Assembly (NCBI RefSeq): GCF_011516635.5
Contig: NZ_CP096255.1
Location: 7,066,501-7,130,500 of the forward strand
Length of the DNA stretch: 64,000 nt
DNA from: Bradyrhizobium barranii subsp. apii
Lineage (GTDB): Bacteria; Pseudomonadota; Alphaproteobacteria; Rhizobiales; Xanthobacteraceae
Direction: 5' to 3'
The position numbers and the translations under genes were made by a program. The notes beneath the pieces are model-generated. The model was given only the letters and a program-made list of their open reading frames with translations, was not told where the DNA came from and made no database searches. Below are positions 33,078-42,699 of this stretch, one piece after another (positions within the stretch are counted from its first letter, which is position 1; every line of letters starts with the position of its first letter).

Positions 33078-34066
33078 GCGCCAATCCCCTCCGTCATCTG
33101 GATGGGATGGAAGCAGGCATAGAGATGCCCCGGCATCTCCGCGCCCTTCAATTCGGGCTTGGCCTCGTGACAGCGCCCTGCGGCATAGCGGCAGCGTGGC
33201 ACAAACGAGCAGCCTTTAAGTGGCCGGGTCGGATCGGGCGGACGGCCGGAGATGGCGGGCAGCGGCGTATGCGGCGCGGTCTCCAGCTTCGGGATCGCCG
33301 CCAGCAGCGCCTCGGTGTAGGGCATGTGCATGCGCTTGAACAACGCCTGCGTCGGCGCGCGCTCGACCACCCTGCCCGCATACATCACCGCGACCTCGTC
33401 GGCGCGGCCGGCGACGACGCCGAGATCGTGGGTGATGATGATCATCGCCATGTGGCGGCGGCGCTGCTCGCGCGCCAGCAGATCGAGGATCTGCGCCTGG
33501 ATCGTGACGTCGAGCGCCGTGGTCGGCTCGTCCGCGATCAGCAGTTTCGGCTCGCAGGACAGCGCGATCGCAATCGCGATGCGCTGGCGCATGCCGCCGG
33601 AACATTGATGCGGATATTGCGCGAGCCGCTGCTCCGGCGCCGGAATGTCGACGGCGGCGAGCAGCTCGATGCTGCGCTTCCGCGCCGCCGGCGCATCCAG
33701 TTCGAGATGCTCCTGGATCGTCTCCATCAGCTGGGTGCCGATGGTCAGCACTGGGTTGAGCGAGGTCATGGGGTCCTGGAACACGACCGCGAGGTCGCGC
33801 CCGCGCAGGCGCCGCAGACGCTCGGAGTCGAGCCGCACCAGATCCTGGCCGTCGAACATCACGCGCCCGGTCAGCTTCGCCTTCTTCGGCAGCAGCTGAA
33901 GCACCGCGCGCGACAGCATGGTCTTGCCGCAGCCGGATTCGCCGACGATGCCGAGCGTGCGGCCCGCCTCCAGCGACAGGTCGACACGATCCACGGCGCG
34001 CAAATTGCCGCGCGGGGTCGGAAGTTCGACCGCCACGTCCGCGATGGTCAGAAGCGGCGCGCTCAC
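33074..34066 (-). CDS. Peptide-type ABC importer ATPase, OppD/DppD class
   Basis: 330 residues. Walker A GESGCGKTM, signature CSGGMRQRIAIAIAL, Walker B LLIADEPTTALDVT and the C-terminal oligopeptide domain (CSFVPRCRYAAGRC). GTG start at 34066 with a 4-nt overlap on both sides, a tightly coupled operon. It works as a heterodimer with the OppF-class subunit. Confidence 0.88.
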   Translation of the reverse strand: MSAPLLTIADVAVELPTPRGNLRAVDRVDLSLEAGRTLGIVGESGCGKTMLSRAVLQLLPKKAKLTGRVMFDGQDLVRLDSERLRRLRGRDLAVVFQDPMTSLNPVLTIGTQLMETIQEHLELDAPAARKRSIELLAAVDIPAPEQRLAQYPHQCSGGMRQRIAIAIALSCEPKLLIADEPTTALDVTIQAQILDLLAREQRRRHMAMIIITHDLGVVAGRADEVAVMYAGRVVERAPTQALFKRMHMPYTEALLAAIPKLETAPHTPLPAISGRPPDPTRPLKGCSFVPRCRYAAGRCHEAKPELKGAEMPGHLYACFHPIQMTEGIGA

Positions 34067-34932
34067 AGCGCCCCCTGACGCGGGTCGGTCAGGGCCCGCA
34101 AGGTGTCGCCGACCAGGTTGAAGGCCAGCACGGTCAAGAGCAGCGCCGTTGCCGGCAGGAAGGCCAGCCGCGGCGCGACGTCGAGGCTGTCGCGCCCCTC
34201 GCCGATCATGCTGCCCCAGCTCGCCATCGGCGGCGGCACGCCGAGCCCGAGGAAGGACAGCGCGCCCTCGACTACGATGGTGACGGCGACGCCGAGCAGG
34301 AAGAAGGCCAGCAGCGGCAGGATCACGTTCGGCAGCAGCTCGCGCAGCAGGATGCGCGCATGGCTGGCGCCGAGCGCCTCGGCCGCGATCACGAACTCGC
34401 GCCGCGCCAGCGTCAGCGTCGCCGCGCGCGCCACCCGCATGAAGGCGGGAATGCCGAGCACGCCGAGGATCAGGGTGAGATTGGGAATCGACTGGCCGAG
34501 ATAGGCGGTCACCGCGAGCGCGAAGATCAGCGGCGGAAACGCCAGCAGCACGTCCATGCTGCCGACCACCAGCGTTTCGAACCGGCCGCGGAAATAGCCG
34601 GCGAGGAGACCAAGCGCGCCGCCGAGCGCAAGGCCGATCATCGGCGCGATCAGCCCGACCGTCAGCGACACCCGCGCGCCAAAGATCAGGCGGGCGAATT
34701 CGTCGCGGCCGAGCCCGTCGGTGCCGAGCCAGTGTTCCCCGGAGAACGCGGCACGGCGCTCCAGCATGTCCATGTCTACAGGATTCTGCAGCGGCAGCAC
34801 CGGCGCGAGGATCGCGAACGTCAGGACAATCGCGAGCCAGGCGCTCGCGAACCAGAACAACAGGCCGAGCCTGCGGCCGCGGCGGACGGGCGCCGACGCC
34901 TCGTCCTGGATGGAGAGCTCAAGCGTGGCCAT
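34063..34932 (-). CDS. Peptide-type ABC importer permease, OppC/DppC class
   Basis: 289 residues from the ATG at 34932, overlapping the upstream permease by 14 bp. About six hydrophobic helices follow a cytoplasmic N-terminus. The LGTDGLGRDEFARLIFGARVSL segment is diagnostic of the DppC class, and the EAA loop reads EFVIAAEALGASHARILLRE. It pairs with the OppB-class permease to form the membrane channel. Confidence 0.88.
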   Translation of the reverse strand: MATLELSIQDEASAPVRRGRRLGLLFWFASAWLAIVLTFAILAPVLPLQNPVDMDMLERRAAFSGEHWLGTDGLGRDEFARLIFGARVSLTVGLIAPMIGLALGGALGLLAGYFRGRFETLVVGSMDVLLAFPPLIFALAVTAYLGQSIPNLTLILGVLGIPAFMRVARAATLTLARREFVIAAEALGASHARILLRELLPNVILPLLAFFLLGVAVTIVVEGALSFLGLGVPPPMASWGSMIGEGRDSLDVAPRLAFLPATALLLTVLAFNLVGDTLRALTDPRQGAL

Positions 34933-35869
34933 GGCGGATCCTGGGATCGAGCACGGCGTAGAGCATGTCGACGATGAAATTGACGAGGACGAAGCCGCAG
35001 GCGACCAGCAGCACCACACCCTGGAGGATGACGAGGTCGCGGGTGTAGATCGCGCCGACCAGCAGGCGGCCGATGCCCGGCAGCGCGAAGATCGATTCCA
35101 CGATCAGCGTGCCGCCCAGCAGGCGCCCAATATTGATGCCTGTCACCGTCACCAGGGTCAGCGACGATGGCTTGAGCGCATGCACGAACAGGATGCGCGC
35201 CGGCTTGAGGCCTTTGGCCTTGGCGAGCGCGATATAGTCCTCCTGCAGGGTCGCGATCATGTCGGAGCGCAGCACCCGCATGATGCCAGGCCATTCCGCC
35301 AGCGCCAGCGTCAGCGCCGGCAGCACGAAGAAGCGCAGGTTCGACAGCGGCTCCTCGATGAACGGCACATAGCCGGTCGCTGGCAGCCAGCGCAGCTCGA
35401 CCGCGAACAGATAGATCAACAAAATCGCCATCAGGAACGACGGCATCGACAGCATGGCGAAGGCGCTGCCGGTCATGAAGCGGTCGAAGGCGCCACCGGC
35501 GCGCGCGGCGCAGGCGATTGCGAGCGGGACACCGATCAGGAGCCCGATGAACTCGGCCATCAGCATCAGCTCGAGCGAGACCGGAATACGCTCGGCTACC
35601 GCCTGCAACACCGTCTGCCCGGTGCGGAAGGAGCGGCCGAGATCGCCCTGCAGGACGTGACCGAGCCAGCTCAGGTAACGCCACCACAGCGGCTGGTCGA
35701 GCCCCATGTCACGGCACAAAGCCGCGACATTCTCCGGCGTCGCCTGATCGCCGAGGATGACATAGGCAAGGTCGCCCGGCAGCAACGCGGCGATCAGGAA
35801 GGTGAGCAGCGAGACGGCGAGCAGCACCGGCAGGATGGCAAGGAGCCGCCGCACGACGAAGTTCAGCAT
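34919..35869 (-). CDS. Peptide-type ABC importer permease, OppB/DppB class
   Basis: 316 residues with six hydrophobic segments. The N-terminus MLNFVVRRLLAILPVLLAVSLLTF is typical of DppB, and the EAA-like loop reads DYIALAKAKGLKPARILFVHAL. It begins 7 bp after the binding-protein gene. Confidence 0.88.
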   Translation of the reverse strand: MLNFVVRRLLAILPVLLAVSLLTFLIAALLPGDLAYVILGDQATPENVAALCRDMGLDQPLWWRYLSWLGHVLQGDLGRSFRTGQTVLQAVAERIPVSLELMLMAEFIGLLIGVPLAIACAARAGGAFDRFMTGSAFAMLSMPSFLMAILLIYLFAVELRWLPATGYVPFIEEPLSNLRFFVLPALTLALAEWPGIMRVLRSDMIATLQEDYIALAKAKGLKPARILFVHALKPSSLTLVTVTGINIGRLLGGTLIVESIFALPGIGRLLVGAIYTRDLVILQGVVLLVACGFVLVNFIVDMLYAVLDPRIRHGHA

Positions 35870-35876
35870 CGCGCGG

Positions 35877-37421
35877 TCATTCCAGCCAGGTGGTCGAGAC
35901 GTCGATCACGCCGTTGTAGATTTTCGGAAAGCCCTTCAGCTTGGCGCTCGACAGCGCGTAATAGGTGTTCTGGAAGGTCCAGAACCAGATTGCCTCCTTG
36001 TTGATCAGGCGGCTGATCGCGCAATAGTCCTCGATACGCGCGGCGGGATCGGCGGTGACGCGGGAGTGGTCGAGCAGCCGATCGAGCTCCGGATCGGCGA
36101 AGTTGGCCAGCGCCAGCGGGCTGCCGCTGCGGAAGTTCGAATACATCTGCGGATCGGGATCGGCGAGGTCGACGATGCGCCAGGGTATGAGCTGGAACTG
36201 ACGCATGAAGGCGCGCGGCGGGATGGTGGCCTGGTCGACCTGCTCGATCTCCATGTTGGCGCCGGCGCGCTTCCAGAATTGCTGGAGCACCTGGCCGATC
36301 ATGCGGCCGCGGGGCGTCGCAGTCACCATCGTCTTGAATTCGACCGGCTTGCCATACTCCTTGATCAGCGCCTTGGCCTTCTCGACGTCGAACGGCAGCG
36401 CGCCGTCGTCCTTGCACTTGACCCAGGAGCCGTCGCCGTAGGGATTGGTCGCGGGCCGGCTCAGGCCGTTGCTGATCGCCTGCGACATCTTCGGGCGGTC
36501 GATCGCCATCACCAGCGCCTGCCGCACGCGGACGTCGTCGAACGGCGCCACCTTGGTGTTGAAGGCATAGACCTGCGCGCCCGAGCCTTTATAGGTGTGC
36601 ACGGTGAGCTTGGAGTCCTTCTGCGCCTTCATGATGTTGTCAGCGTCGTTCTCGTCGTCCCAGATGATGTCGGCCTCGCCCGATTGCAGCGAGGCGAAAC
36701 GCGACTGCGCGTCGGGCAGCGGCTTCAGGATGATGCGGTCGAGATAGGGACGGCCCTTGTCCCAGTAGCCCGGGTTCTTCTCCAGAACCATGCGATCGCC
36801 GGCCGTCCATGATTTCAGGATGTAGGGACCGGTGCCGACGGGATTGCGATTGTAGTCGTCGCCCTTGGTCTTCCACGCCGTCGGCGAATGCACGACGTTG
36901 TTCTGGCTCTGGATGGTGTTCGTCGCCGGCAAATTCACGGAAGGATCGGTGAGATTGTAGACGACAGTATATTCGTCGGGCGCCTGCACCTCCCTAACGT
37001 TGCTGATGTAGAAGGCGCAGCGGCACTTGTTGGCGGGGTCCTTCTGCCGGTCGAAATTCTCTTTGAAGGCTTGCGCATTGAACGGCGTGCCGTCGTGGAA
37101 TTTCACGCCCTGGCGCAGCTTGAAGGTCCAGCTCTTGTAATCGTCCGAATGGGTCCAGGAGACTGCCAGCTTTGGCGCGGCCTCGCCCTTCTCGTCGAGC
37201 GTGGTGAGCGTATCGAAGATCGCGGCCGCAGCGGTGAAGGTCGAGGTGTCGTAGACCCCGACCTTGAGCGGATCGAAGCCCGTAATCTCCAGCTCCTGAC
37301 CGACGGTGATGCTGCCGCCCGCCTTCTGCGCCTGTGCCGGCTCGGCCGGCGGAAGGAGAGAAAATGCCGCAACAAGGAAAATCGGCGCGTGCTTGCGCGC
37401 CGCGGCAGCAAGGTTCGTCAT
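35877..37421 (-). CDS. Peptide-type ABC importer substrate-binding protein
   Basis: 514 residues from the ATG at 37421 with GGGAGGAACC upstream. A signal peptide (APIFLVAAFSLLPPAEPAQAQ) exports it to the periplasm. The family-5 binding-protein core shows FKLRQGVKFHDGTPFNAQAF and NPVGTGPYILKSW. Ligands of the class are peptides, but also opines, nickel or glutathione; nothing here decides. It is first in the five-gene operon. Confidence 0.88.
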   Translation of the reverse strand: MTNLAAAARKHAPIFLVAAFSLLPPAEPAQAQKAGGSITVGQELEITGFDPLKVGVYDTSTFTAAAAIFDTLTTLDEKGEAAPKLAVSWTHSDDYKSWTFKLRQGVKFHDGTPFNAQAFKENFDRQKDPANKCRCAFYISNVREVQAPDEYTVVYNLTDPSVNLPATNTIQSQNNVVHSPTAWKTKGDDYNRNPVGTGPYILKSWTAGDRMVLEKNPGYWDKGRPYLDRIILKPLPDAQSRFASLQSGEADIIWDDENDADNIMKAQKDSKLTVHTYKGSGAQVYAFNTKVAPFDDVRVRQALVMAIDRPKMSQAISNGLSRPATNPYGDGSWVKCKDDGALPFDVEKAKALIKEYGKPVEFKTMVTATPRGRMIGQVLQQFWKRAGANMEIEQVDQATIPPRAFMRQFQLIPWRIVDLADPDPQMYSNFRSGSPLALANFADPELDRLLDHSRVTADPAARIEDYCAISRLINKEAIWFWTFQNTYYALSSAKLKGFPKIYNGVIDVSTTWLE

Positions 37422-37552
37422 GGTTCCTCCCGGGATCCCTCGTCCGATGTTTCGGATCGTTGAATGACTCGGAGGCAAGCTTGGCGATAAATGCTCGCCA
37501 CGGCAAGAGGAACACGCGAGAGATCAAACGCTGTAGTGGTGCTGCGATGCGC

Positions 37553-38749
37553 TCAGTTTGTCGCAGCCGTTTTGCCTGACGGAATTGGAGCATCGTCGGC
37601 GAGGCCGATCTCCTCGCGCAATTCGTCCGTGTGCTCGCCGAGCACGGCCATCGTTTTGGCGGGCGTGGTGTCGGCGCCCGACATCCGGAACGGCAGATTG
37701 AGCACCTGGAACGAGCCACCCTCGTCCTCGACGGACGAGAGCGCCTGCCGGTGCGCGAGTTGCGGATCGGCCAGCGCCTCAGACACGGTGCGATAGGCCG
37801 AGGCCGGCACACCGGCCGCGCCAAGCGCGACAAGACACGCGTCGGTCGTGAGTGGCCGCGACCAGGCCTCGACGCCGTCCATCATATCAGCCCAGTTCTC
37901 GCGGCGCGCGGCGTAGGTGGAGAAGCGCGGATCGGAAATCCATTCGGGACGGCCGATCACACCCATCAGGCACTGAAACGTCTTCTCACTCGCGACCGTG
38001 ATCATGACATAGCCATTGGCCGTCTCGGTCGGCCCGAACATCGGGCGCGGCGGCGGCTTCACCGCGAATTGCGAGCTCTGCAGTTCGATCACCGTCAAGG
38101 TCAGCATCGATTCCAGCATCGAGACGTCGATGTGCTGGCCCTGCCCGGTCACCGTGCGCTGATAGAGCGCCGAAGCAATCGCGCCGAAACCGTAGGTGCC
38201 GGTGACTACGTCGGCATGGTAGATGCCGCAATAGTCGGGACGGCTGCGGCCGGGCTGATAGGCGAGATGCGCCATGTCGTAGCCGGAGGCCGCATGGATT
38301 ACCGGCGCGTAGGCCGGCAGCTCGGCCGAGGGACCGGTCTGGCCGTAGCCCGAGATCGAGCAATAGATCAGCTTTGGATTGACCGGGCGCAGGCGGTCGT
38401 AGTCGAGCCGCAGCCGGTGCATCACGCCGGGGCGAAAATTCTCGACCAGGATATCGGCGGTCGCGGCGAGCCGGCGCACCGCCTCCTTGCCCTCCTCGGA
38501 CTTGAGATCGAGCACGACGCTCTTCTTGCCGACGTTGAGCTGGCCGAATACGGTGCTGCACCCCTTGCGCAGCGGCGGCCGGGTGCGCATCGTCTCGCCG
38601 CCGTCGGTCTCGATCTTGATGACCTCGGCGCCCATGTCGGAAAGCATCCGCGCACAATGGGGGCCGGCGATGGTGGTCGAAAAATCCAGGACCCTGAGGC
38701 CCGCGAAGGCCTTTGTCGTCGTCCCCTCATGCTTATCTGCTAACGGCAT
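37553..38749 (-). CDS. CaiB/BaiF-type (class III) CoA-transferase
   Basis: 398 residues. The N-terminus has LRVLDFSTTIAGPHCARMLSDMGAEVIKIE in separate blocks, with SVVLDLKSEEGKEAVRRL and NFRPGVMHRLRLDY after it. The catalytic aspartate is probably D180 (GIYHADVVTGTYG). The family moves CoA between carboxylic acids such as formyl, succinyl or carnitine derivatives. It lies 131 bp downstream of the ABC operon start on the same strand, so it is upstream of that operon and perhaps functionally linked. Confidence 0.86.
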   Translation of the reverse strand: MPLADKHEGTTTKAFAGLRVLDFSTTIAGPHCARMLSDMGAEVIKIETDGGETMRTRPPLRKGCSTVFGQLNVGKKSVVLDLKSEEGKEAVRRLAATADILVENFRPGVMHRLRLDYDRLRPVNPKLIYCSISGYGQTGPSAELPAYAPVIHAASGYDMAHLAYQPGRSRPDYCGIYHADVVTGTYGFGAIASALYQRTVTGQGQHIDVSMLESMLTLTVIELQSSQFAVKPPPRPMFGPTETANGYVMITVASEKTFQCLMGVIGRPEWISDPRFSTYAARRENWADMMDGVEAWSRPLTTDACLVALGAAGVPASAYRTVSEALADPQLAHRQALSSVEDEGGSFQVLNLPFRMSGADTTPAKTMAVLGEHTDELREEIGLADDAPIPSGKTAATN

Positions 38750-38941
38750 GCCTGCTGCGCCCCTCGGCCTCTTAGGAACTATCGAAGTTCTCTCTTATTG
38801 ATGCGCCGACCCTAGAGGGCGGCGGGTGAGTAGGAAAGTCTTTACCGAACGGACGCGTCTCACGGGCGGGCTTGGGAATTCCAGGACAACTGGACCCGTT
38901 CTTGCATAGCAATAAACGGGATCGGAAGAGGGCAGCTGTTC

Positions 38942-40180
38942 TTGAGGGTCTTGTTCGTCACAACCGAGATGGACGATTTCGTCCGCGTTGGCGGACTCGG
39001 CGCCGTTTCCGCTGCACTTCCCAGGGCGCTTCGCCCTCTCGCCGATATCCGGGTCATGTTGCCCGGCTACCGCGACATCATCGAACAACTCACGCATATT
39101 CACATCGTTGGCCGCTGCCCGGCGTTTGCGGAGATGCCGGCCTGCTCGCTCGGCCGGGCTGCGACCAAGGACGGGCTGCCGGTCTATGTGCTGTTGTGCT
39201 CACAACTCTACGACCGGCCCGGCAATCCCTATGGCGACGAGTCCGGACACGACTGGCCGGACAACGACATCCGCTTTGCGCGCTTTGCCTCGGCAGCCGC
39301 TGAGCTGGCCATGGGCAAGCTGGACAAGAATTGGGCAGCAGACCTGATCCATGCCAATGACTGGCAGGCCTCGCTCGTGCCGGCCTACCTCGCCTGGCGC
39401 GGCGCCAAGCTGCCGTCGATCCTGACCATCCACAACCTCGCCTACCAGGGACTCTTCCCGAAGGACTCGCTGCGGCGGATCGGCGTCCCCGAGAGCTCCT
39501 TCCATATCGACGGCGTCGAGTTCTACGACCAGCTCTCCTTCCTCAAGGCCGGGCTGGTCTATGCCTCGCACCTCACCACCGTCAGCGGCACCTATGCACG
39601 CGAGATCACGACGGAGGAATTCGGCTGCGGTCTCGAAGGCCTGCTTCGTGTCCGCTCGGATGCTGCCGAGCTCACCGGCATCCTCAACGGCATCGACGAG
39701 AGCTGGGACCCGCGCTCCTGTGCCCAGCTCGCTCAGCAATTCGGCGCCGGTGACTGGGTCGGCAAGAAGGCCAATGCGGATTACGTGCGCAAGCAGTTCG
39801 GGCTCGCGGTGTCGCGCGGCCCGATGTTCGCGATTGTCGCACGCCTCGTGCACCAGAAGGGTATCGACCTCGTACTGTCGGCCGCCGACGAGATCATCGA
39901 TGCCGGCGGACAGATCGTGGTCACCGGCTCCGGCGAGCCCGCACTCGAGCAGGCGCTGATCGACGCGCATCGCCGCCGCCCCGACGCGATCGGGGTCACG
40001 ATCGGCTTCAACGACGCCCAGGCGCGGCGCATCTTCGCGGGCAGCGATTTCACATTGATGCCGTCGCGCTTCGAACCGTGCGGCCTCAGCCAGATGTACG
40101 CCCAGCGCTTCGGCTCGCTGCCGATCGGTCACCAGACCGGCGGCTTGGCCGAAACCATCACCGACGGCGAGACCGATGTG
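38942..40180 (+). pseudogene. glgA: Glycogen synthase GlgA, 3'-truncated
   Basis: The first 412 or so residues are a good GT5 glycogen synthase that adds ADP-glucose to glycogen. Visible are MRVLFVTTEMDDFVRVGGLG (ADP-glucose loop), LIHANDWQASLVPAYL, LTIHNLAYQGLFPKDSL, the catalytic region LMPSRFEPCGLSQMYAQRFG and HQTGGLAETITDGET. After that the family continues for about 60 more residues (normally G-F-L-F and a helix), but here likeness stops near 40175. The frame has no stop and runs to 41242, antisense through the MpaB-like gene. Start is TTG at 38942. The C-terminus looks deleted, so the enzyme is probably inactive. Confidence 0.75.
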
Positions 40181-40228
40181 GAGAGAGGCGCGCCACTCTA
40201 TCGCCCGTCACTCCAAGAGCTGAGAACC

Positions 40229-41185
40229 TCACCCCTTCCCGCGCACATCCATTTGCGGCCGCCCGATCCAGGCGCGATTGAGACACCGGGTCATCCAGTC
40301 GGGCTGCGGCTCGCCCCGCAGCCGCGCCTGCGCTTCCTGGTAGGGACCGACATAGCGCAGCCGGTCTGGCAGTTTGGGATAGACGCGCCTGATCCATCTC
40401 AGCGCATTGTCGGCTGCCCGCTTGTCGCGCTCGTCGAATTCAAACCCGAAGCCCGCTCGCAGGCGCTCCGGCAACAGACTCGCCGTGAGCGCGCGATACC
40501 ATCGCGGTGGCCGCAGCCACGGACGCGCGCCGCCAAGGATCTGCGCGGCGATCTCGCGCGCCGCCGGGCTGACGGTCAGCGTATCCGACTGCGCCATCGC
40601 CGCGGTGTAGGCCGCAAAGCCGGACCAGTCCGCGGGCAAATCGTCGGCCGTCAATCCGAACAAGGCGCCGAACATCCGGCTCTCGCTCCAGTAGCGCTCG
40701 CGCTCCTCCGCCGAGAGCGGCGGAAGGACCAGGTCATGCGCCATCACCGCGGTCTCGACCAGCGTCGCATGAACCCAGCGCAACGACGGAATGTCGTTTG
40801 CGCAGTAGCGCGAGCCTGCCGCGAACGGACCGACGGCCTCGGGCATCGCGCCGACGATCATGCTGTGGCGCCGATGCAGTTGCCGGGACGACAACTGCGC
40901 CCGGTCGAGCGAGCCGAACACCATCGCAAAGACGATGTCGAAGGTGCGATGGAAGCGGCCGATCGGATCGGCAAGGGTGCGCGAATGCTCCGCGATGGCG
41001 GCAGCGACCCAGGGATGCGCCAGCTGCAACAACAGCGCGCGGCCGGCGCCGAGAAAGATGAGGGCCTCCCGGTCGATCTGCCAGGTCACCGTGTCAGGGC
41101 CGAACACGCCGGCAACCGGTCCCGCGGCGTCAGCTCGGACCTGATCGAGGGCCAATTCCAGATCGTTCCCGGATACCAACTGCAA
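40229..41185 (-). CDS. Oxygenase MpaB family (DUF2236) protein
   Basis: 318 residues. The family core is clear: FGPDTVTWQIDREALIFLG, then GRALLLQLAHPWVAAAIAEHS and FGSLDRAQLSSRQLHRRHSMIVG, with the histidines that in latex-clearing and MpaB-type proteins hold haem b. The second half has VHATLVETAVMAHDLVLP. Start codon is a TTG at 41185; a TTG two codons on has better spacing to AGAGG. Function in bacteria is unknown. Its whole length is antisense to the run-on frame of glgA. Confidence 0.8.
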   Translation of the reverse strand: MQLVSGNDLELALDQVRADAAGPVAGVFGPDTVTWQIDREALIFLGAGRALLLQLAHPWVAAAIAEHSRTLADPIGRFHRTFDIVFAMVFGSLDRAQLSSRQLHRRHSMIVGAMPEAVGPFAAGSRYCANDIPSLRWVHATLVETAVMAHDLVLPPLSAEERERYWSESRMFGALFGLTADDLPADWSGFAAYTAAMAQSDTLTVSPAAREIAAQILGGARPWLRPPRWYRALTASLLPERLRAGFGFEFDERDKRAADNALRWIRRVYPKLPDRLRYVGPYQEAQARLRGEPQPDWMTRCLNRAWIGRPQMDVRGKG

Positions 41186-41256
41186 GGCCTCTCAAAAGCG
41201 GACGACGACCAACAATCCGCAGGGCCTGTGGCAATTCGATGAAAGCGGACGCGGCC

Positions 41257-42399
41257 CTACTCCGCCGCCATCGGCATCTCGTCCATATGCTCGTGCAGCA
41301 CCACGCCGGCGAGCGGATCGAATTCACCGATCCACGGCTTTCGCGCCAGCACCGACCTCGTGTGGGCGTAGCCCGCATGCCAGCGCCGCGTAATGCCTGA
41401 CGGACTGAAGTCGATATCCTTGGTATGGGTTTCGCGATCGAGCTGCGGCGCCAGCAGCCGCACCACATGCATGCGGGTCGGACAGCCGTAGCTCATCAAC
41501 TCCCTCACCGCGGGATCGTTGCGCTCGCTCTCGGGCAACCGCGCGGCAAGCTGGTTGATGACGTGGCGCAAGCGATGGGCCTGCTGCTGCCGCACGATCT
41601 GGCTCGCGATGCGGCTGGAGTACTGCACGTCCTTATGGCGGTTCAAGACCTCCGCCATCGTGGTCGGCTCGGCGCCGACGGAATTCCACAGATGCACGGA
41701 GAAAATCAGCGAATCCCTGCGTGGATTGTCATCGAATACGGCCTCCGTCGGCGTGTTCGACAGGATGCCGCCGTCCCAATACAGCTCGCCATCGATGCGC
41801 ACCGCCGGGAAGGCCGGCGGCAGCGCGCCCGAAGCCATGACATGCTTCACCGTCAGTTCGCCGTCGCGGCTGTCGAAATAGCGCATTTCGCTGGTGCCGA
41901 CATGAGCCGCACCGACCGTCAGTCGCGGCGCGCAGCGATTGGCGAGATCGAAATCGACCAGCTCGCTCAGCGTCTTCTCCAGTGGCGCGGTCGAATAGAA
42001 GCCGGCGTGATCGGCGCCGAGCGGAAAGGAATCTCCCGCATGCGCCAGCGGGTTGGGCCGGAAGAAGCCGGGAATGCCGTTGGTGACAGTCGACAAATAG
42101 GCGAGCTTCTCGCTGAAGTCGGGAAAGGCGCCGCCCAGAGCCCAGACCGGATTCTGCTCCATCCGCTTCCAGAACTCCTTCAGGCGCGCGAGCCTATTTT
42201 CCGGCGCATTACCGGCGATCAGGCTCCCGTTGATGGCACCGATCGAGGTGCCGATGACCCAGTCCGGCTCGATCCCGGCCTCGTGCAGGGCCTGGTAGAC
42301 GCCCGCCTGATAGGAGCCGAGCGCACCGCCGCCTTGCAGCACCAGCACGACCTGTCCCGGCAGATCGTTAGGCCCGCACACTCCGACATTTTTCTGCAT
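41257..42399 (-). CDS. Patatin-like phospholipase/esterase
   Basis: 380 residues from the ATG at 42399, preceded by AGGAG. The oxyanion loop is LQGGGALGSYQAG, the nucleophile is S52 in GTSIG, and the catalytic aspartate is D209 in YWDGGILSNTP. The rest matches patatins with a DUF3734 C-terminus (SGITRRWHAGYAHTRSVL). A soluble lipid acyl hydrolase acting at membranes or on polyhydroxyalkanoate granules is likely. It lies 132 bp after fixS on the same strand. Confidence 0.88.
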   Translation of the reverse strand: MQKNVGVCGPNDLPGQVVLVLQGGGALGSYQAGVYQALHEAGIEPDWVIGTSIGAINGSLIAGNAPENRLARLKEFWKRMEQNPVWALGGAFPDFSEKLAYLSTVTNGIPGFFRPNPLAHAGDSFPLGADHAGFYSTAPLEKTLSELVDFDLANRCAPRLTVGAAHVGTSEMRYFDSRDGELTVKHVMASGALPPAFPAVRIDGELYWDGGILSNTPTEAVFDDNPRRDSLIFSVHLWNSVGAEPTTMAEVLNRHKDVQYSSRIASQIVRQQQAHRLRHVINQLAARLPESERNDPAVRELMSYGCPTRMHVVRLLAPQLDRETHTKDIDFSPSGITRRWHAGYAHTRSVLARKPWIGEFDPLAGVVLHEHMDEMPMAAE

Positions 42400-42531
42400 G
42401 CTCGTCACGCTCCTGCTCCGGAGAGCCTGCCCCGTCGCTTCTACGTAAGATCCTCCGGCATTGTTACGCCCGGCGACCGCCGGCCGTCCAGCGACCATGT
42501 CCGAAAAGGGCAGCGCGGAACCAACGGAGCG

Positions 42532-42699
42532 TTAACGCTTGACCGGGGCGTCCTGCGGCGGCTCGTCGTCGGCGATGGCCCGCCAGGCCGCGCCGTCGAG
42601 ATCGTCATATTGGCCGCTGCGCAGCGACCAGAGGAAGGCGACGAGGCCGGCGCCTCCGAGCATCAGCGCCAGCGGCACCAGGATGACCAGGATTTCCAT
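42532..42699 (-). CDS. fixS: Cytochrome oxidase maturation protein FixS/CcoS
   Basis: A 55-residue protein: MEILVILVPLALMLGGAGLV as the single helix, then FLWSLRSGQYDDLDGAAWRA, the family signature. It is required for assembling the haem and copper centres of the cbb3 oxidase. Its ATG shares the A of the fixI stop (TGATG), so translation is coupled. Last gene of fixGHIS. Confidence 0.93.
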   Translation of the reverse strand: MEILVILVPLALMLGGAGLVAFLWSLRSGQYDDLDGAAWRAIADDEPPQDAPVKR

